DNA of 21,263 bases from an uncultured Phascolarctobacterium sp. (GTDB lineage: Bacteria > Bacillota > Negativicutes > Acidaminococcales > Acidaminococcaceae), in the NCBI GenBank assembly GCA_900552855.1, contig USBG01000015.1, positions 1 to 21,263 on the forward strand. Direction: 5' to 3'. The translations under genes and the position numbers were made by a program. A model generated the notes under the pieces. It did no database searches and had not been told where the DNA came from. It saw only the letters and a list, made by a program, of their open reading frames with translations. Below are positions 6,972 through 13,250 of the stretch, in pieces. Position 1 is the stretch's first letter. The number at the start of each line of letters is the position of its first letter.

Positions 6972-7739
6972 CTATTTTTCTTTTACAACAGTATTGCTAA
7001 TCTTACCAATACCTTCAATTTCGACCTCAACTAAATCACCCTCATGCATAGTACCTACACCTACAGGAGTACCAGTCAGGATAAGATCGCCTGCATCCAA
7101 AGTAAAGCATTGAGAAATAAAGCGCAGTATCTCATAAGGACTGTAATACATATCACTTGTACGTGCATGCTGCTTTAACTCACCATTAACCCATAGCTTG
7201 ATTTCTAGGTCATTAGGATTTAACTCTGTTTCTAACCATGGACCAAGGGGGCAAAAGGTATCAAAGGACTTGGAGCGCAGCCATTGATGCTGCTTGCGCT
7301 GAATATCTCTAGCAGTAATATCATTAGCGCAGGTATAGCCTAAAATATATTTATGAACATCCTCAGGCTTAACATTCTTCATCTTCTTTTTCACTACAAT
7401 ACCAAGCTCAGCGCCATAGGCCAGCTCTTTTACTACCTTAGGCCAAATAATATTATCATTGGTGCCAATAACAGTATGAGCAGCCTTAGAAAATAATCCC
7501 GGTTCACCAGTAGCCTCTACACCATGCTCAGCTGCATGCTTAGGAAAATTAAAGCTTACACAGATAATCTGACGAGGTACACAGGGGGCAAGCAATCTAA
7601 CGTCCTGCGGCTTAAAAATCTCATCAGTAATCTGCCAATAGGTCTCTAAGCTGCCATAAACGCAGCGAATAACATCACCATCTACAAAGCCTAAACGAAC
7701 CTTGCCAGTGCGCTTGTCCTCAAAACGAACACATTTCAT
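6972..7739 (-). CDS. Fumarylacetoacetate hydrolase (FAH) family protein
   Basis: The FAH fold covers metal-dependent hydrolases and decarboxylases that cleave C-C bonds of 2-oxo acids such as acylpyruvates and oxaloacetate. Visible: the catalytic His in VSFNFPKHAAEHG (His68), the metal Glu in AYGAELGIVV (Glu111), ANDITARD (metal Asp140), KSFDTFCPLGPW (from Lys157) and TGTPVGVG (222-229). In most members the metal site is E-x-E; here the first Glu position is Gly109, so one ligand seems lost. The length of 255 aa is normal for single-domain members. The ATG at 7739 overlaps the upstream PHP gene stop by 1 nt (TAATG), with GGAGGGG just ahead, so the two are translationally coupled. The substrate is unknown. 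Confidence 0.85.
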   Translation of the reverse strand: MKCVRFEDKRTGKVRLGFVDGDVIRCVYGSLETYWQITDEIFKPQDVRLLAPCVPRQIICVSFNFPKHAAEHGVEATGEPGLFSKAAHTVIGTNDNIIWPKVVKELAYGAELGIVVKKKMKNVKPEDVHKYILGYTCANDITARDIQRKQHQWLRSKSFDTFCPLGPWLETELNPNDLEIKLWVNGELKQHARTSDMYYSPYEILRFISQCFTLDAGDLILTGTPVGVGTMHEGDLVEVEIEGIGKISNTVVKEK

Positions 7740-8524
7740 TATAACCCCTCCATAATCTGCATTTTTCGTTCTCTAAAATATACAGGTTTAAGATTAACGG
7801 CCCTAGCCAAAGCTATTGCCTCACTCATACGTCGCCCCACATGCTCCTTGTAATGAGCATCACTTCCAAGAGTACAGTATTTTCCTCCAAGCTCCTGATA
7901 CCGCTTATATAAAAGCAAGAGTCCTTGAACTGCCTTTTCATCATCAAGACGACGAGTATTAATTTCAATAGGTTTATTTTTTTCTATTAAAAGCTTAAAT
8001 AGCTTATCAAACAGCTCTGCATTATCCTCTAAACGCAGCTCTCGCTCAGCACCAACATATGGCCAATAGCGACAAATATAATCTATATGTGCAAAAGCAT
8101 CAAAATTATCATGCTGCTCTACACAAAGAATAGAGTCACATAAAAACTCCTTGATTACTTCATCCCTAGTACGTCCAGCATAGCTAGTCTTTTCATACAA
8201 ATCCCTGTGTCCTGCACAATGAATAGAGCCTAATACAAAGTCAAAATCATGACCTGTAGCAACCTTTTCATCAGCCTCAGTAGTTTGAACCTGCATACCA
8301 ATTTCTATACCTATCAGCCTGCTTTTGCTTCTATAGGGAGCAAAAGCACTAAAGCAGGCATCTATATCGTATGTAAAAGCCTCAGGATTTGTTGGATAAT
8401 CATAATCCCAATGCTCAGTCAAGGTCATACCTATATTTTCCGCAGCAGCAGCGGCTACAGCATCAGGAATCTTCATACTGCTATCGCAGGAAAATTCGCA
8501 ATGCATATGGGTATCAAAAATCAT
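7739..8524 (-). CDS. PHP-domain phosphoesterase (HisJ/histidinol-phosphatase type)
   Basis: A PHP-family metal hydrolase with the trinuclear-site ligands in place: HxH at His6/His8, TEHWD (His38), GIEIG (Glu74), GSIH (His102), AHIDY (His146, Asp148) and GSDAH (Asp222, His224). The 261-aa length and motif order match HisJ/HisK histidinol-phosphatases, which remove phosphate from L-histidinol phosphate in histidine synthesis. No other his gene is nearby and the coupled neighbour is an FAH-family hydrolase, so the true substrate may be another phosphate ester. The ATG at 8524 has AAGGG about 11 nt upstream. A promoter candidate lies just upstream, and the gene forms a two-gene operon with the FAH gene. 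Confidence 0.85.
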   Translation of the reverse strand: MIFDTHMHCEFSCDSSMKIPDAVAAAAAENIGMTLTEHWDYDYPTNPEAFTYDIDACFSAFAPYRSKSRLIGIEIGMQVQTTEADEKVATGHDFDFVLGSIHCAGHRDLYEKTSYAGRTRDEVIKEFLCDSILCVEQHDNFDAFAHIDYICRYWPYVGAERELRLEDNAELFDKLFKLLIEKNKPIEINTRRLDDEKAVQGLLLLYKRYQELGGKYCTLGSDAHYKEHVGRRMSEAIALARAVNLKPVYFRERKMQIMEGL

Positions 8525-8549
8525 ATCCTATCACCCTTCCGTAGCTATT

Positions 8550-8601
8550 ATTTTATCAAATTGCTTTGAAAAATCAACTATCAGTAAGCTCTTTGCTGAT
8601 A
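8550..8601 (-). promoter_or_regulatory. Promoter of the PHP-FAH operon with an upstream inverted repeat
   Basis: On the - strand TTGATT (8577-8572) and TAAAAT (8555-8550) are 16 bp apart. TATCAG (8579-8584) and CTGATA (8596-8601), a 6-bp inverted repeat, abut the -35 on its upstream side, where an activator or repressor could bind. Confidence 0.55.
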
Positions 8602-8690
8602 AGTTTACATAAAAATCAAAAATCCATCTACTCACTACATAAACAAGATTAAATTACTTTATTCCCACAAAGTAGAAAAATCTCCACTTA

Positions 8691-8726
8691 AAACAAAAGC
8701 AGCCTGCCAGAATATACTGACAGGCT
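8691..8726 (-). terminator. Terminator of ychF
   Basis: On the - strand AGCCTGTCAG (8726-8717) pairs with CTGGCAGGCT (8710-8701), a 10-bp stem with one wobble and a 6-nt loop, followed by GCTTTTGTTTT. It is about 20 nt past the ychF stop. Confidence 0.88.
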
Positions 8727-8746
8727 ACCCCTTAGCAAACTCAATA

Positions 8747-9853
8747 TTAAACGTTAAAACGGAACTCTACTACGTCGCCATCCTGCATAACGTATTCCTT
8801 GCCCTCTAAGCGAACAAGGCCTTTATCACGCGCTGCAGCCTTAGAGCCACAGGTTACCAAATCGTTATAAGAAACAATCTCTGCACGAATAAAGCCACGC
8901 TCAAAGTCTGTATGAATCTTGCCTGCAGCCTGAGGAGCCTTAGTGTTTTGCTTAATAGTCCAAGCACGGGACTCAATTTCACCAGCGGTCAGGAAGGTCA
9001 TCAGGCCAAGCAGCTTAAAGCCAGCCTTAATCAAACGGTCTAAACCAGCCTCTTCCAAGCCAGCCATTTCTAAAAATTCCTTAGCCTCGTCAGCAGAAAG
9101 CTCGGCAATTTCACTTTCCATTTTTGCAGAAACAATAATAACCTCTGCATTTTCTTCAGCAGCATATTTTTGTACAGCCTTAACGTGTTCGTTGCCACTG
9201 CAATCAGCAACCTCGTCCTCTGCTACGTTAGCAACATAAAGAACTGGCTTCATAGTAAGCAGATGCAGCTCACCTAAAAACTCCTTCTCATCATCATCCA
9301 AATCAATACGACGTGCAGGAATAGCCTCGGAAATACCAGCCATAACCTTTTCCAGTACAGCCTGCTCCAGCTTAACCTTTTTATCGCCGGTTTTTGCCAG
9401 CTTAACCAAACGCTCCTGGCGTTTTTCTACAGTTTCCATATCAGCCAAGCACAGCTCGGTATTAATGATTTCAATGTCACGCAGGGGATCAATGCTACCC
9501 TCAACGTGGGTAATATTGCCATCCTCAAAGCAACGTACAACCTGAGCAACTGCGTCTACCTCACGGATGTGAGCCAAAAATTTATTGCCCAAGCCTTCAC
9601 CCTTGGATGCACCCTTTACCAAACCTGCAATATCAACAAAGCGCATTGCAGCAGGAACAACCTTACGGGATTTGAACATCTCACTTAAAACATCTAATCT
9701 TTTATCAGGAACATCAACAACGCCTACATTAGGCTCGATGGTGCAGAAGGGGTAGTTTGCAGCCTCTGCGCCTGCCTTAGTAATAGCATTAAAAAGTGTA
9801 CTTTTGCCAACGTTAGGCAAACCAACAATACCAACCTCTAAATTTGTACTCAC
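8747..9853 (-). CDS. ychF: Ribosome-binding ATPase YchF (OLA1 family)
   Basis: A cytoplasmic TRAFAC-class P-loop protein related to Obg that prefers ATP over GTP, binds ribosomes and is linked to stress responses. Visible: G1 GLPNVGKST (11-19), the NYPFCTIEPNVG block (33-44), G3 DIAGLVKGAS (74-83), a coiled-coil region (about 130-200), NVAEDE in the G4 position, and a C-terminal TGS domain ending in EGKEYVMQDGDVVEFRFNV. The length of 368 aa is normal. The start is GTG at 9853 with GAGGAG 8 nt upstream. It is transcribed alone from a promoter at 9912-9940. Its closeness to rpsF-ssb-rpsR recalls the Bacillus order, though two secreted-protein genes intervene here. Confidence 0.97.
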   Translation of the reverse strand: MSTNLEVGIVGLPNVGKSTLFNAITKAGAEAANYPFCTIEPNVGVVDVPDKRLDVLSEMFKSRKVVPAAMRFVDIAGLVKGASKGEGLGNKFLAHIREVDAVAQVVRCFEDGNITHVEGSIDPLRDIEIINTELCLADMETVEKRQERLVKLAKTGDKKVKLEQAVLEKVMAGISEAIPARRIDLDDDEKEFLGELHLLTMKPVLYVANVAEDEVADCSGNEHVKAVQKYAAEENAEVIIVSAKMESEIAELSADEAKEFLEMAGLEEAGLDRLIKAGFKLLGLMTFLTAGEIESRAWTIKQNTKAPQAAGKIHTDFERGFIRAEIVSYNDLVTCGSKAAARDKGLVRLEGKEYVMQDGDVVEFRFNV

Positions 9854-9911
9854 AGTAATCGCTCCTCGTCCTATATTTTAGCAATAGCTTAGAAACATCT
9901 ATATCTAATAT

Positions 9912-9940
9912 ATTTTACAATACTACACAGCTTTATGCAA
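9912..9940 (-). promoter_or_regulatory. Candidate ychF promoter
   Basis: On the - strand TTGCAT (9940-9935) and TAAAAT (9917-9912) are separated by 17 bp, about 55 nt upstream of the GTG start. Confidence 0.65.
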
Positions 9941-10091
9941 TGATTTATACATAAAAAGCACCTTCCGCATTTTATGCGCCATTAATTGTACTAGTCTTTA
10001 AGTCATTACTACTCTTACAGTACGTATTTATAAGTTTGTATATTTTAGTATTTACACCTTTTCATTTGTCCCAAAGGCTTATCGCTTCTCC
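9941..10091. other. Spacer between the ychF promoter and the PepSY gene terminator
   Basis: AT-rich, no gene seen. The only structure is a short hairpin CGCAT-TTT-ATGCG (9968-9980) next to a GCACCTT stretch, without a T-run in a useful place. I assign no function. Confidence 0.4.
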
Positions 10092-10139
10092 TAAAATAAA
10101 AAGCAAGTCCATGTTCCACTATACAGCAAAACATGGACT
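10092..10139 (-). terminator. Terminator of the PepSY protein gene
   Basis: On the - strand AGTCCATGTT (10139-10130) pairs with AACATGGACT (10115-10106), a perfect 10-bp stem with a 14-nt loop, followed by TGCTTTTTATTTT. Confidence 0.88.
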
Positions 10140-10173
10140 CTTAATATTGAATTAAGTACGTTTTTATTAAATA

Positions 10174-10644
10174 TTAATAGTATTTCAGCTCAACATCGCC
10201 CAATGCACCAGTCTCAGGATTAACATCTACCTGACCACGATATTTTTCAGTAGAGAAGTAAACTTCATATTCTACCATATTATCATCACGGTCAATGTAT
10301 ACGGACAGATTTTTAGCTTCAGGATATGCCTTCAAAACTAAATCCTGTGCCTGCTCAGGAGAGAGTACAGCCTTAGTAGCCTTAGTGGGAACCATTCTAT
10401 CTACTTCAACCTCTAAAACCTTATTAGTAAGAACAGAAACCTCTACCTCATAACGGTCGCCTGCAGCATCCTTAAAGTAAACGTTACATTTACCTTCATC
10501 CACATAGGAGTTAATACCCTTGCTGCCTGCAGGAACCTCTGCTTTTGCTGCAGCAATTACCTCATCGTTATCAGCTGCAAAAGCCATTGCAGAAGAGGAA
10601 ACTACTCCTAAAACACCAAGAGTGAGAGCTAATTTTTTCAACAT
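10174..10644 (-). CDS. Secreted PepSY-domain protein
   Basis: An exported protein of about 156 aa. A signal peptide is clear: MLKK, a hydrophobic core LALTLGVLGVVSSSAMA, then probable cleavage near FAA-DNDE (around residues 22-24). The rest fits two PepSY-like modules: the second has SPEQAQDLVLKAYPEA, then VEYEVYF and VDVNPETGALGDVEL, the classic helix plus strand pair ending in an acidic D-x-x-T-G turn. PepSY domains are found in peptidase propeptides and cell-envelope proteins, where a protease-modulating or binding role is suspected. I chose the ATG at 10644 because AAAGGAG is 9 nt upstream; the ATG at 10653 directly abuts that site. It is a single-gene unit with its own promoter and terminator. 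Its partner is unknown. Confidence 0.85.
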   Translation of the reverse strand: MLKKLALTLGVLGVVSSSAMAFAADNDEVIAAAKAEVPAGSKGINSYVDEGKCNVYFKDAAGDRYEVEVSVLTNKVLEVEVDRMVPTKATKAVLSPEQAQDLVLKAYPEAKNLSVYIDRDDNMVEYEVYFSTEKYRGQVDVNPETGALGDVELKYY

Positions 10645-10726
10645 GAAATTCATCTCCTTTATATGTTATTTAAGTTAATCATTCCGATTAATTTACTATG
10701 ATTATTTTACTTTAATATTATAATTT

Positions 10727-10755
10727 TGTATATAGTAGATTATTATATTTCTCAA
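10727..10755 (-). promoter_or_regulatory. Candidate promoter of the PepSY gene
   Basis: On the - strand TTGAGA (10755-10750) and TATACA (10732-10727) are 17 bp apart, about 80 nt upstream of the start codon in a very AT-rich region. Confidence 0.55.
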
Positions 10756-10825
10756 ATTATTCACAAACTAAATATTTTTATCATTTATAGTTCACATTTG
10801 TACTTATACGCTGTCTACTTTAATC

Positions 10826-10851
10826 AAATTTGTTGTTTGTGCAACAAATTT
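10826..10851. repeat. Perfect 10-bp inverted repeat
   Basis: AAATTTGTTG (10826-10835) and CAACAAATTT (10842-10851) enclose a 6-bp loop. It directly adjoins the terminator stem at 10852-10885, so on the - strand it is a second hairpin after the first. It could be a back-up terminator (with poor T-run) or a protein-binding palindrome upstream of the PepSY promoter. Confidence 0.6.
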
Positions 10852-10885
10852 AAAGCCGAATTCAGCATACACTGAACCCGGCTTT
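10852..10885 (-). terminator. Terminator of the exported hypothetical gene
   Basis: On the - strand AAAGCCGGGTTCAG (10885-10872) pairs with CTGAATTCGGCTTT (10865-10852) over 14 bp with two G-T pairs, then AAATTTG. The T-tract is interrupted but the stem is strong and lies 36 nt past the stop. Confidence 0.75.
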
Positions 10886-10920
10886 ATCTTTATTAGCTTG
10901 CTAGATTTAAGCAGTAGCTC

Positions 10921-11622
10921 TTATTTCTTTTTCATTAAACGATTAGCATAGTTACGCATTCCTTGGTCTGCAAATTGTTTGAAGTCTGCTGGTGGAAGTT
11001 CAAAGGCTTTAGCTACATCAACTACATCACTTATCTCAACAACCTGGAACATAGGCAGACGGCCTGTTTTATAGCCTACAAATTTATCGCTATCCTTTTC
11101 ATAGTAAAAATACATATAGCTATCATTTCTAGTCATCTTATCATAATCATAGCCAGTATCCACATCATTACCCATTTCTGGCTTAGCATTAAACCAGGTA
11201 ACAAGATTTTCCGCAAATGGCTTTCTTACATTAGGAAGCTCAGGCAGTCTATCATAGGTTTTATGCAGATAATCAACGGTGTACCAATGACCATCCTTAA
11301 CAAAGCTGTTACTATCCTTAACGATATTACCAGCACCATCAGTAATGGTAATGCGTTCTGCATTGATACCATTATATTCATTATATTCCACACGATTAAT
11401 GCGGAAGCGCTTTGCTGGCTCTAAATTTTCATAGGCCTCAGGAGTGAGCAAATCCCTCATATCAAATTTTTGCACAATTACTAAATGGACAGGATGCCTA
11501 TCACTATTTAGCACATTTCCTAATACATTATATGTACGTTGACCAGGATTAAAGGCCATAGCAACAGCGCACATTACCATAAAAACACAGGTTAATAAGA
11601 AAACACGAACATATTTACTCAT
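10921..11622 (-). CDS. Exported protein of unknown function (233 aa)
   Basis: I do not recognise the family. The N-terminus is a signal peptide: MSKYVR, then VFLLTCVFMVMCAVAMA with likely cleavage after Ala23 (AMA-FNPG). The mature part is soluble and polar, rich in Tyr, Asp and Asn, with blocks such as RTYNVLGNVLNSDRHPVHLV, VKDGHWYTVDY and RNDSYMYFYYEKDSDKFVGY. The last has the look of an outer-surface or periplasmic beta-rich domain in which a phenotype-bearing residue set cannot be named. It ends in a basic tail RLMKKK. I chose the ATG at 11622 because GAGG lies a few nt upstream; the GTG at 11631 overlaps that site. Its own extended -10 promoter and terminator flank it, so it is a single-gene unit next to the PepSY gene. 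Confidence 0.8.
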   Translation of the reverse strand: MSKYVRVFLLTCVFMVMCAVAMAFNPGQRTYNVLGNVLNSDRHPVHLVIVQKFDMRDLLTPEAYENLEPAKRFRINRVEYNEYNGINAERITITDGAGNIVKDSNSFVKDGHWYTVDYLHKTYDRLPELPNVRKPFAENLVTWFNAKPEMGNDVDTGYDYDKMTRNDSYMYFYYEKDSDKFVGYKTGRLPMFQVVEISDVVDVAKAFELPPADFKQFADQGMRNYANRLMKKK

Positions 11623-11657
11623 CGAAACCACCTCGTCTTTAATATCTAGATGCTTTT

Positions 11658-11666
11658 ATTATATCA
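11658..11666 (-). promoter_or_regulatory. Extended -10 promoter of the exported hypothetical gene
   Basis: On the - strand TGATATAAT (11666-11658) is an extended -10 (TGn plus consensus TATAAT) 35 nt upstream of the ATG. No good -35 is visible, as is usual for this class. Confidence 0.6.
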
Positions 11667-11669
11667 CGG

Positions 11670-11870
11670 CGAAGTAAAAACAGCTAATTTTTAAAACACA
11701 GGTTAATATGTTCTTATTTTTGTTAATCCAGCAGTAAAGTATTGTACGGCTACCACTATATTTCACAGCTTAGCAGACACCTTAGAGACACTATATAATT
11801 TTCATTTCGTCAGCTTTCAGGAAGGTTATTATCTAAGCTGGCAGTATTATTGCTTTTACAACTAATTTTA
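11670..11870. other. Spacer between two - strand units, no gene seen
   Basis: AT-rich sequence separating the rpsR terminator from the next gene's promoter. The only foldback noticed is CAGCTT (11811-11816) with AAGCTG (11835-11840). I see no coding region or recognisable RNA. Confidence 0.4.
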
Positions 11871-11872
11871 CG

Positions 11873-11908
11873 CATAAAAAAACCCTGTACATTACTGTAC
11901 AGGGTTTT
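11873..11908 (-). terminator. Terminator of the rpsF-ssb-rpsR operon
   Basis: On the - strand AAAACCCTGTAC (11908-11897) pairs with GTACAGGGTTTT (11890-11879), a perfect 12-bp stem with a 6-nt loop and a T-run (TTTTTTTAT). It begins 13 nt after the rpsR stop. Confidence 0.95.
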
Positions 11909-11921
11909 GAATACTTACCGA

Positions 11922-12155
11922 TTATTCGCAAGTAAAGGGCAGCAGTGCAACGCAACGAGCACGTTTGATAGCGGTGGTCAGTTGACGTTGGTGTTTAGCG
12001 CAGGTGCCGGAAATACGACGAGGCAGGATTTTGCCGCGCTCAGCAGTTACATAACGGCGGAGTTTAGCGACGTCCTTATAATCGATTTCTTCAACTTTAT
12101 CAACGCAGAAGCTGCAAACTTTTCTGCGAGGTCTTCTACCTCTTTCACGTTTCAT
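11922..12155 (-). CDS. rpsR: 30S ribosomal protein S18
   Basis: A 77-aa S18, which pairs with S6 on the platform of the small subunit. The family core is plain: RRPRRKVCSFC, IDYKDVAKLRRYVTAERGKILPRRISG, and TCAKHQRQLTTAIKRARCVALLPF. Cysteines at CSFC, TC and RC suggest a Zn-type (C+) S18. The start is the ATG at 12155 with AAAGGAGG just upstream; upstream in-frame codons lie inside ssb and are rejected. It is the last gene of the operon, 13 nt after ssb. Confidence 0.98.
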   Translation of the reverse strand: MKRERGRRPRRKVCSFCVDKVEEIDYKDVAKLRRYVTAERGKILPRRISGTCAKHQRQLTTAIKRARCVALLPFTCE

Positions 12156-12168
12156 TTCATAACCTCCT

Positions 12169-12597
12169 TTAGAATGGAATTTCTTCATTAAAGGACACAG
12201 CAGAGCCAAAGGAATCCATAGTTCCCTCGTGGGAAGAATCCTTAGATGCATTGTTCATTCTATGAGCTGCTTCAGCATCGCTCTTACGTTCAATGAATTC
12301 AAAGTTAGATGCAATAACCTCTGTTACATAACGTTTAGAACCATCCTTAGCATCATAGCTACGAACCTGCAGGCGACCCTCTACGAGAGCGCGCTGTCCT
12401 TTAGTGAGACTGTTTCCGCATACTTCGGCTTGTTTACCCCAAAGAACAACAGGGATAAAGTCAGCCTCTCTTTGGCCTTCTTGATTTGCAAAGGGTCGAT
12501 CCACTGCCAATGTGAATTGGCATACTACCTTACCGCTCGGAGTGTAGCGCACTTCCGGATCACGGGTCAGGCGGCCCAACAAGATAATCTTATTCAT
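12169..12597 (-). CDS. ssb: Single-stranded DNA-binding protein
   Basis: A 142-aa SSB. The OB-fold occupies about residues 1-105 (MNKIILLGRLTRDPEVRYTP, FTLAVDR, DFIPVVLWGKQAEV, KGQRALVEGRLQVRSY). A short polar linker leads to the acidic tip FNEEIPF, which recruits partner proteins such as RecG, PriA and probably RarA. It starts 3 nt after rpsF, with AAGGTGA overlapping the rpsF end, and its own end carries the rpsR ribosome binding site, so the three genes are translationally linked. The linker is shorter than in Bacillus SSB-A. Confidence 0.98.
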   Translation of the reverse strand: MNKIILLGRLTRDPEVRYTPSGKVVCQFTLAVDRPFANQEGQREADFIPVVLWGKQAEVCGNSLTKGQRALVEGRLQVRSYDAKDGSKRYVTEVIASNFEFIERKSDAEAAHRMNNASKDSSHEGTMDSFGSAVSFNEEIPF

Positions 12598-12600
12598 AGA

Positions 12601-12885
12601 TTATTCACCTTTTCTAATAATCATGTGGCGCAGAACTTCGTCGGTAATTTTCATAACACGATCCAGTTCTTTGATAGCAGCGGGTTCAGCCTGGAAGGTT
12701 ACGAGAACGTACAGACCTTCATTCAGATCTTGGATCTCATAAGCAAGGCGTTTTTTGCCCCAACGATCGGTTTTTTCTACATTACCACCGTTTGCAGTGA
12801 TGAGGTTTTCAAATTTAGCAACAACTGCTTCAAATGCTTCCTCTTCAACGGGTTTAACGATGTACATGACTTCGTATGCTTTCAT
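12601..12885 (-). CDS. rpsF: 30S ribosomal protein S6
   Basis: A 94-aa S6 of the small-subunit platform. It begins MKAYEVMYIVKP, contains DRWGKKRLAYEIQDLNEGLYVLVTF, and ends in the helix DRVMKITDEVLRHMIIRK. The start is the ATG at 12885 with GGAGGTGA upstream; earlier in-frame codons lie in the leader. First gene of rpsF-ssb-rpsR, behind a strong promoter and a leader likely to bind the S6:S18 complex. Confidence 0.98.
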   Translation of the reverse strand: MKAYEVMYIVKPVEEEAFEAVVAKFENLITANGGNVEKTDRWGKKRLAYEIQDLNEGLYVLVTFQAEPAAIKELDRVMKITDEVLRHMIIRKGE

Positions 12886-12887
12886 CA

Positions 12888-12958
12888 CGAAATCACCTCC
12901 TCCTTTGGACTTTGGCCCCTCAACGGGAGCAGAAGAAGTATATAATAATATATACAAG
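12888..12958 (-). promoter_or_regulatory. rpsF leader, probable S6:S18-binding motif
   Basis: Between the predicted transcript start (about 12959) and rpsF, the RNA forms a hairpin GTATATA-TTAT-TATATAC, followed by CTCCCGTTGAGGGGCC (12929-12914). The CCCG...GGGG element resembles the known autoregulatory leader where S6:S18 binds a CCG-containing bulge mimicking its 16S rRNA site. The match is by eye; the position in front of rpsF is what makes it likely. Confidence 0.55.
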
Positions 12959-12965
12959 CTTGACT

Positions 12966-12994
12966 ATTATAACATTGCTTTCAGCATAATGCAA
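12966..12994 (-). promoter_or_regulatory. Promoter of rpsF-ssb-rpsR
   Basis: On the - strand TTGCAT (12994-12989) and consensus TATAAT (12971-12966) are 17 bp apart, about 80 nt upstream of rpsF. Confidence 0.85.
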
Positions 12995-13054
12995 GTGTTT
13001 TACAGACTTTATATTAAAATTTTTCAATTAAATTATAAGAATTGTTCTATTATC

Positions 13055-13102
13055 TTGCTTAGTGCAGATATAGCTAGTTTTTAGCTGCTTTAGCCTAAGC
13101 AA
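13055..13102. repeat. Long imperfect hairpin upstream of rpsF
   Basis: TTGCTTAG (13055-13062) pairs with CTAAGCAA (13095-13102), and inside it AGCTA (13072-13076) pairs with TAGCT (13082-13086). No T-run follows on either strand. It lies between the ilvC terminator and the rpsF promoter, about 60 bp upstream of the -35. The rest of 12995-13182 is AT-rich and shows no gene. Confidence 0.45.
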
Positions 13103-13182
13103 AACTATGTTGGATAATTAATACCTAACACTACACACGATTTATAAAAATATTCATACCACTTAATGCCTTACATATCAAA

Positions 13183-13215
13183 CAAAAAACCGCCTATAGA
13201 ATCATCCATAAGCGG
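13183..13215 (-). terminator. Terminator of the ilv operon
   Basis: On the - strand CCGCTTATGG (13215-13206) pairs with CTATAGGCGG (13199-13190) over 10 bp including wobbles, with a 6-nt loop and a six-T run. It starts 36 nt past the ilvC stop. Confidence 0.92.
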
Positions 13216-13250
13216 CCTTTGATTTATTGTCTGTGAGACGTTTACGTTAA

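Noticed and set aside
8943..9239. 98-codon + strand reading frame
   Set aside because: Antisense shadow of ychF with a low-complexity Ser/Ala composition.
11850..13084. + strand reading frames of 109-238 codons over rpsR-ssb-rpsF
   Set aside because: They are antisense to three certain genes and cross their terminator and promoter.
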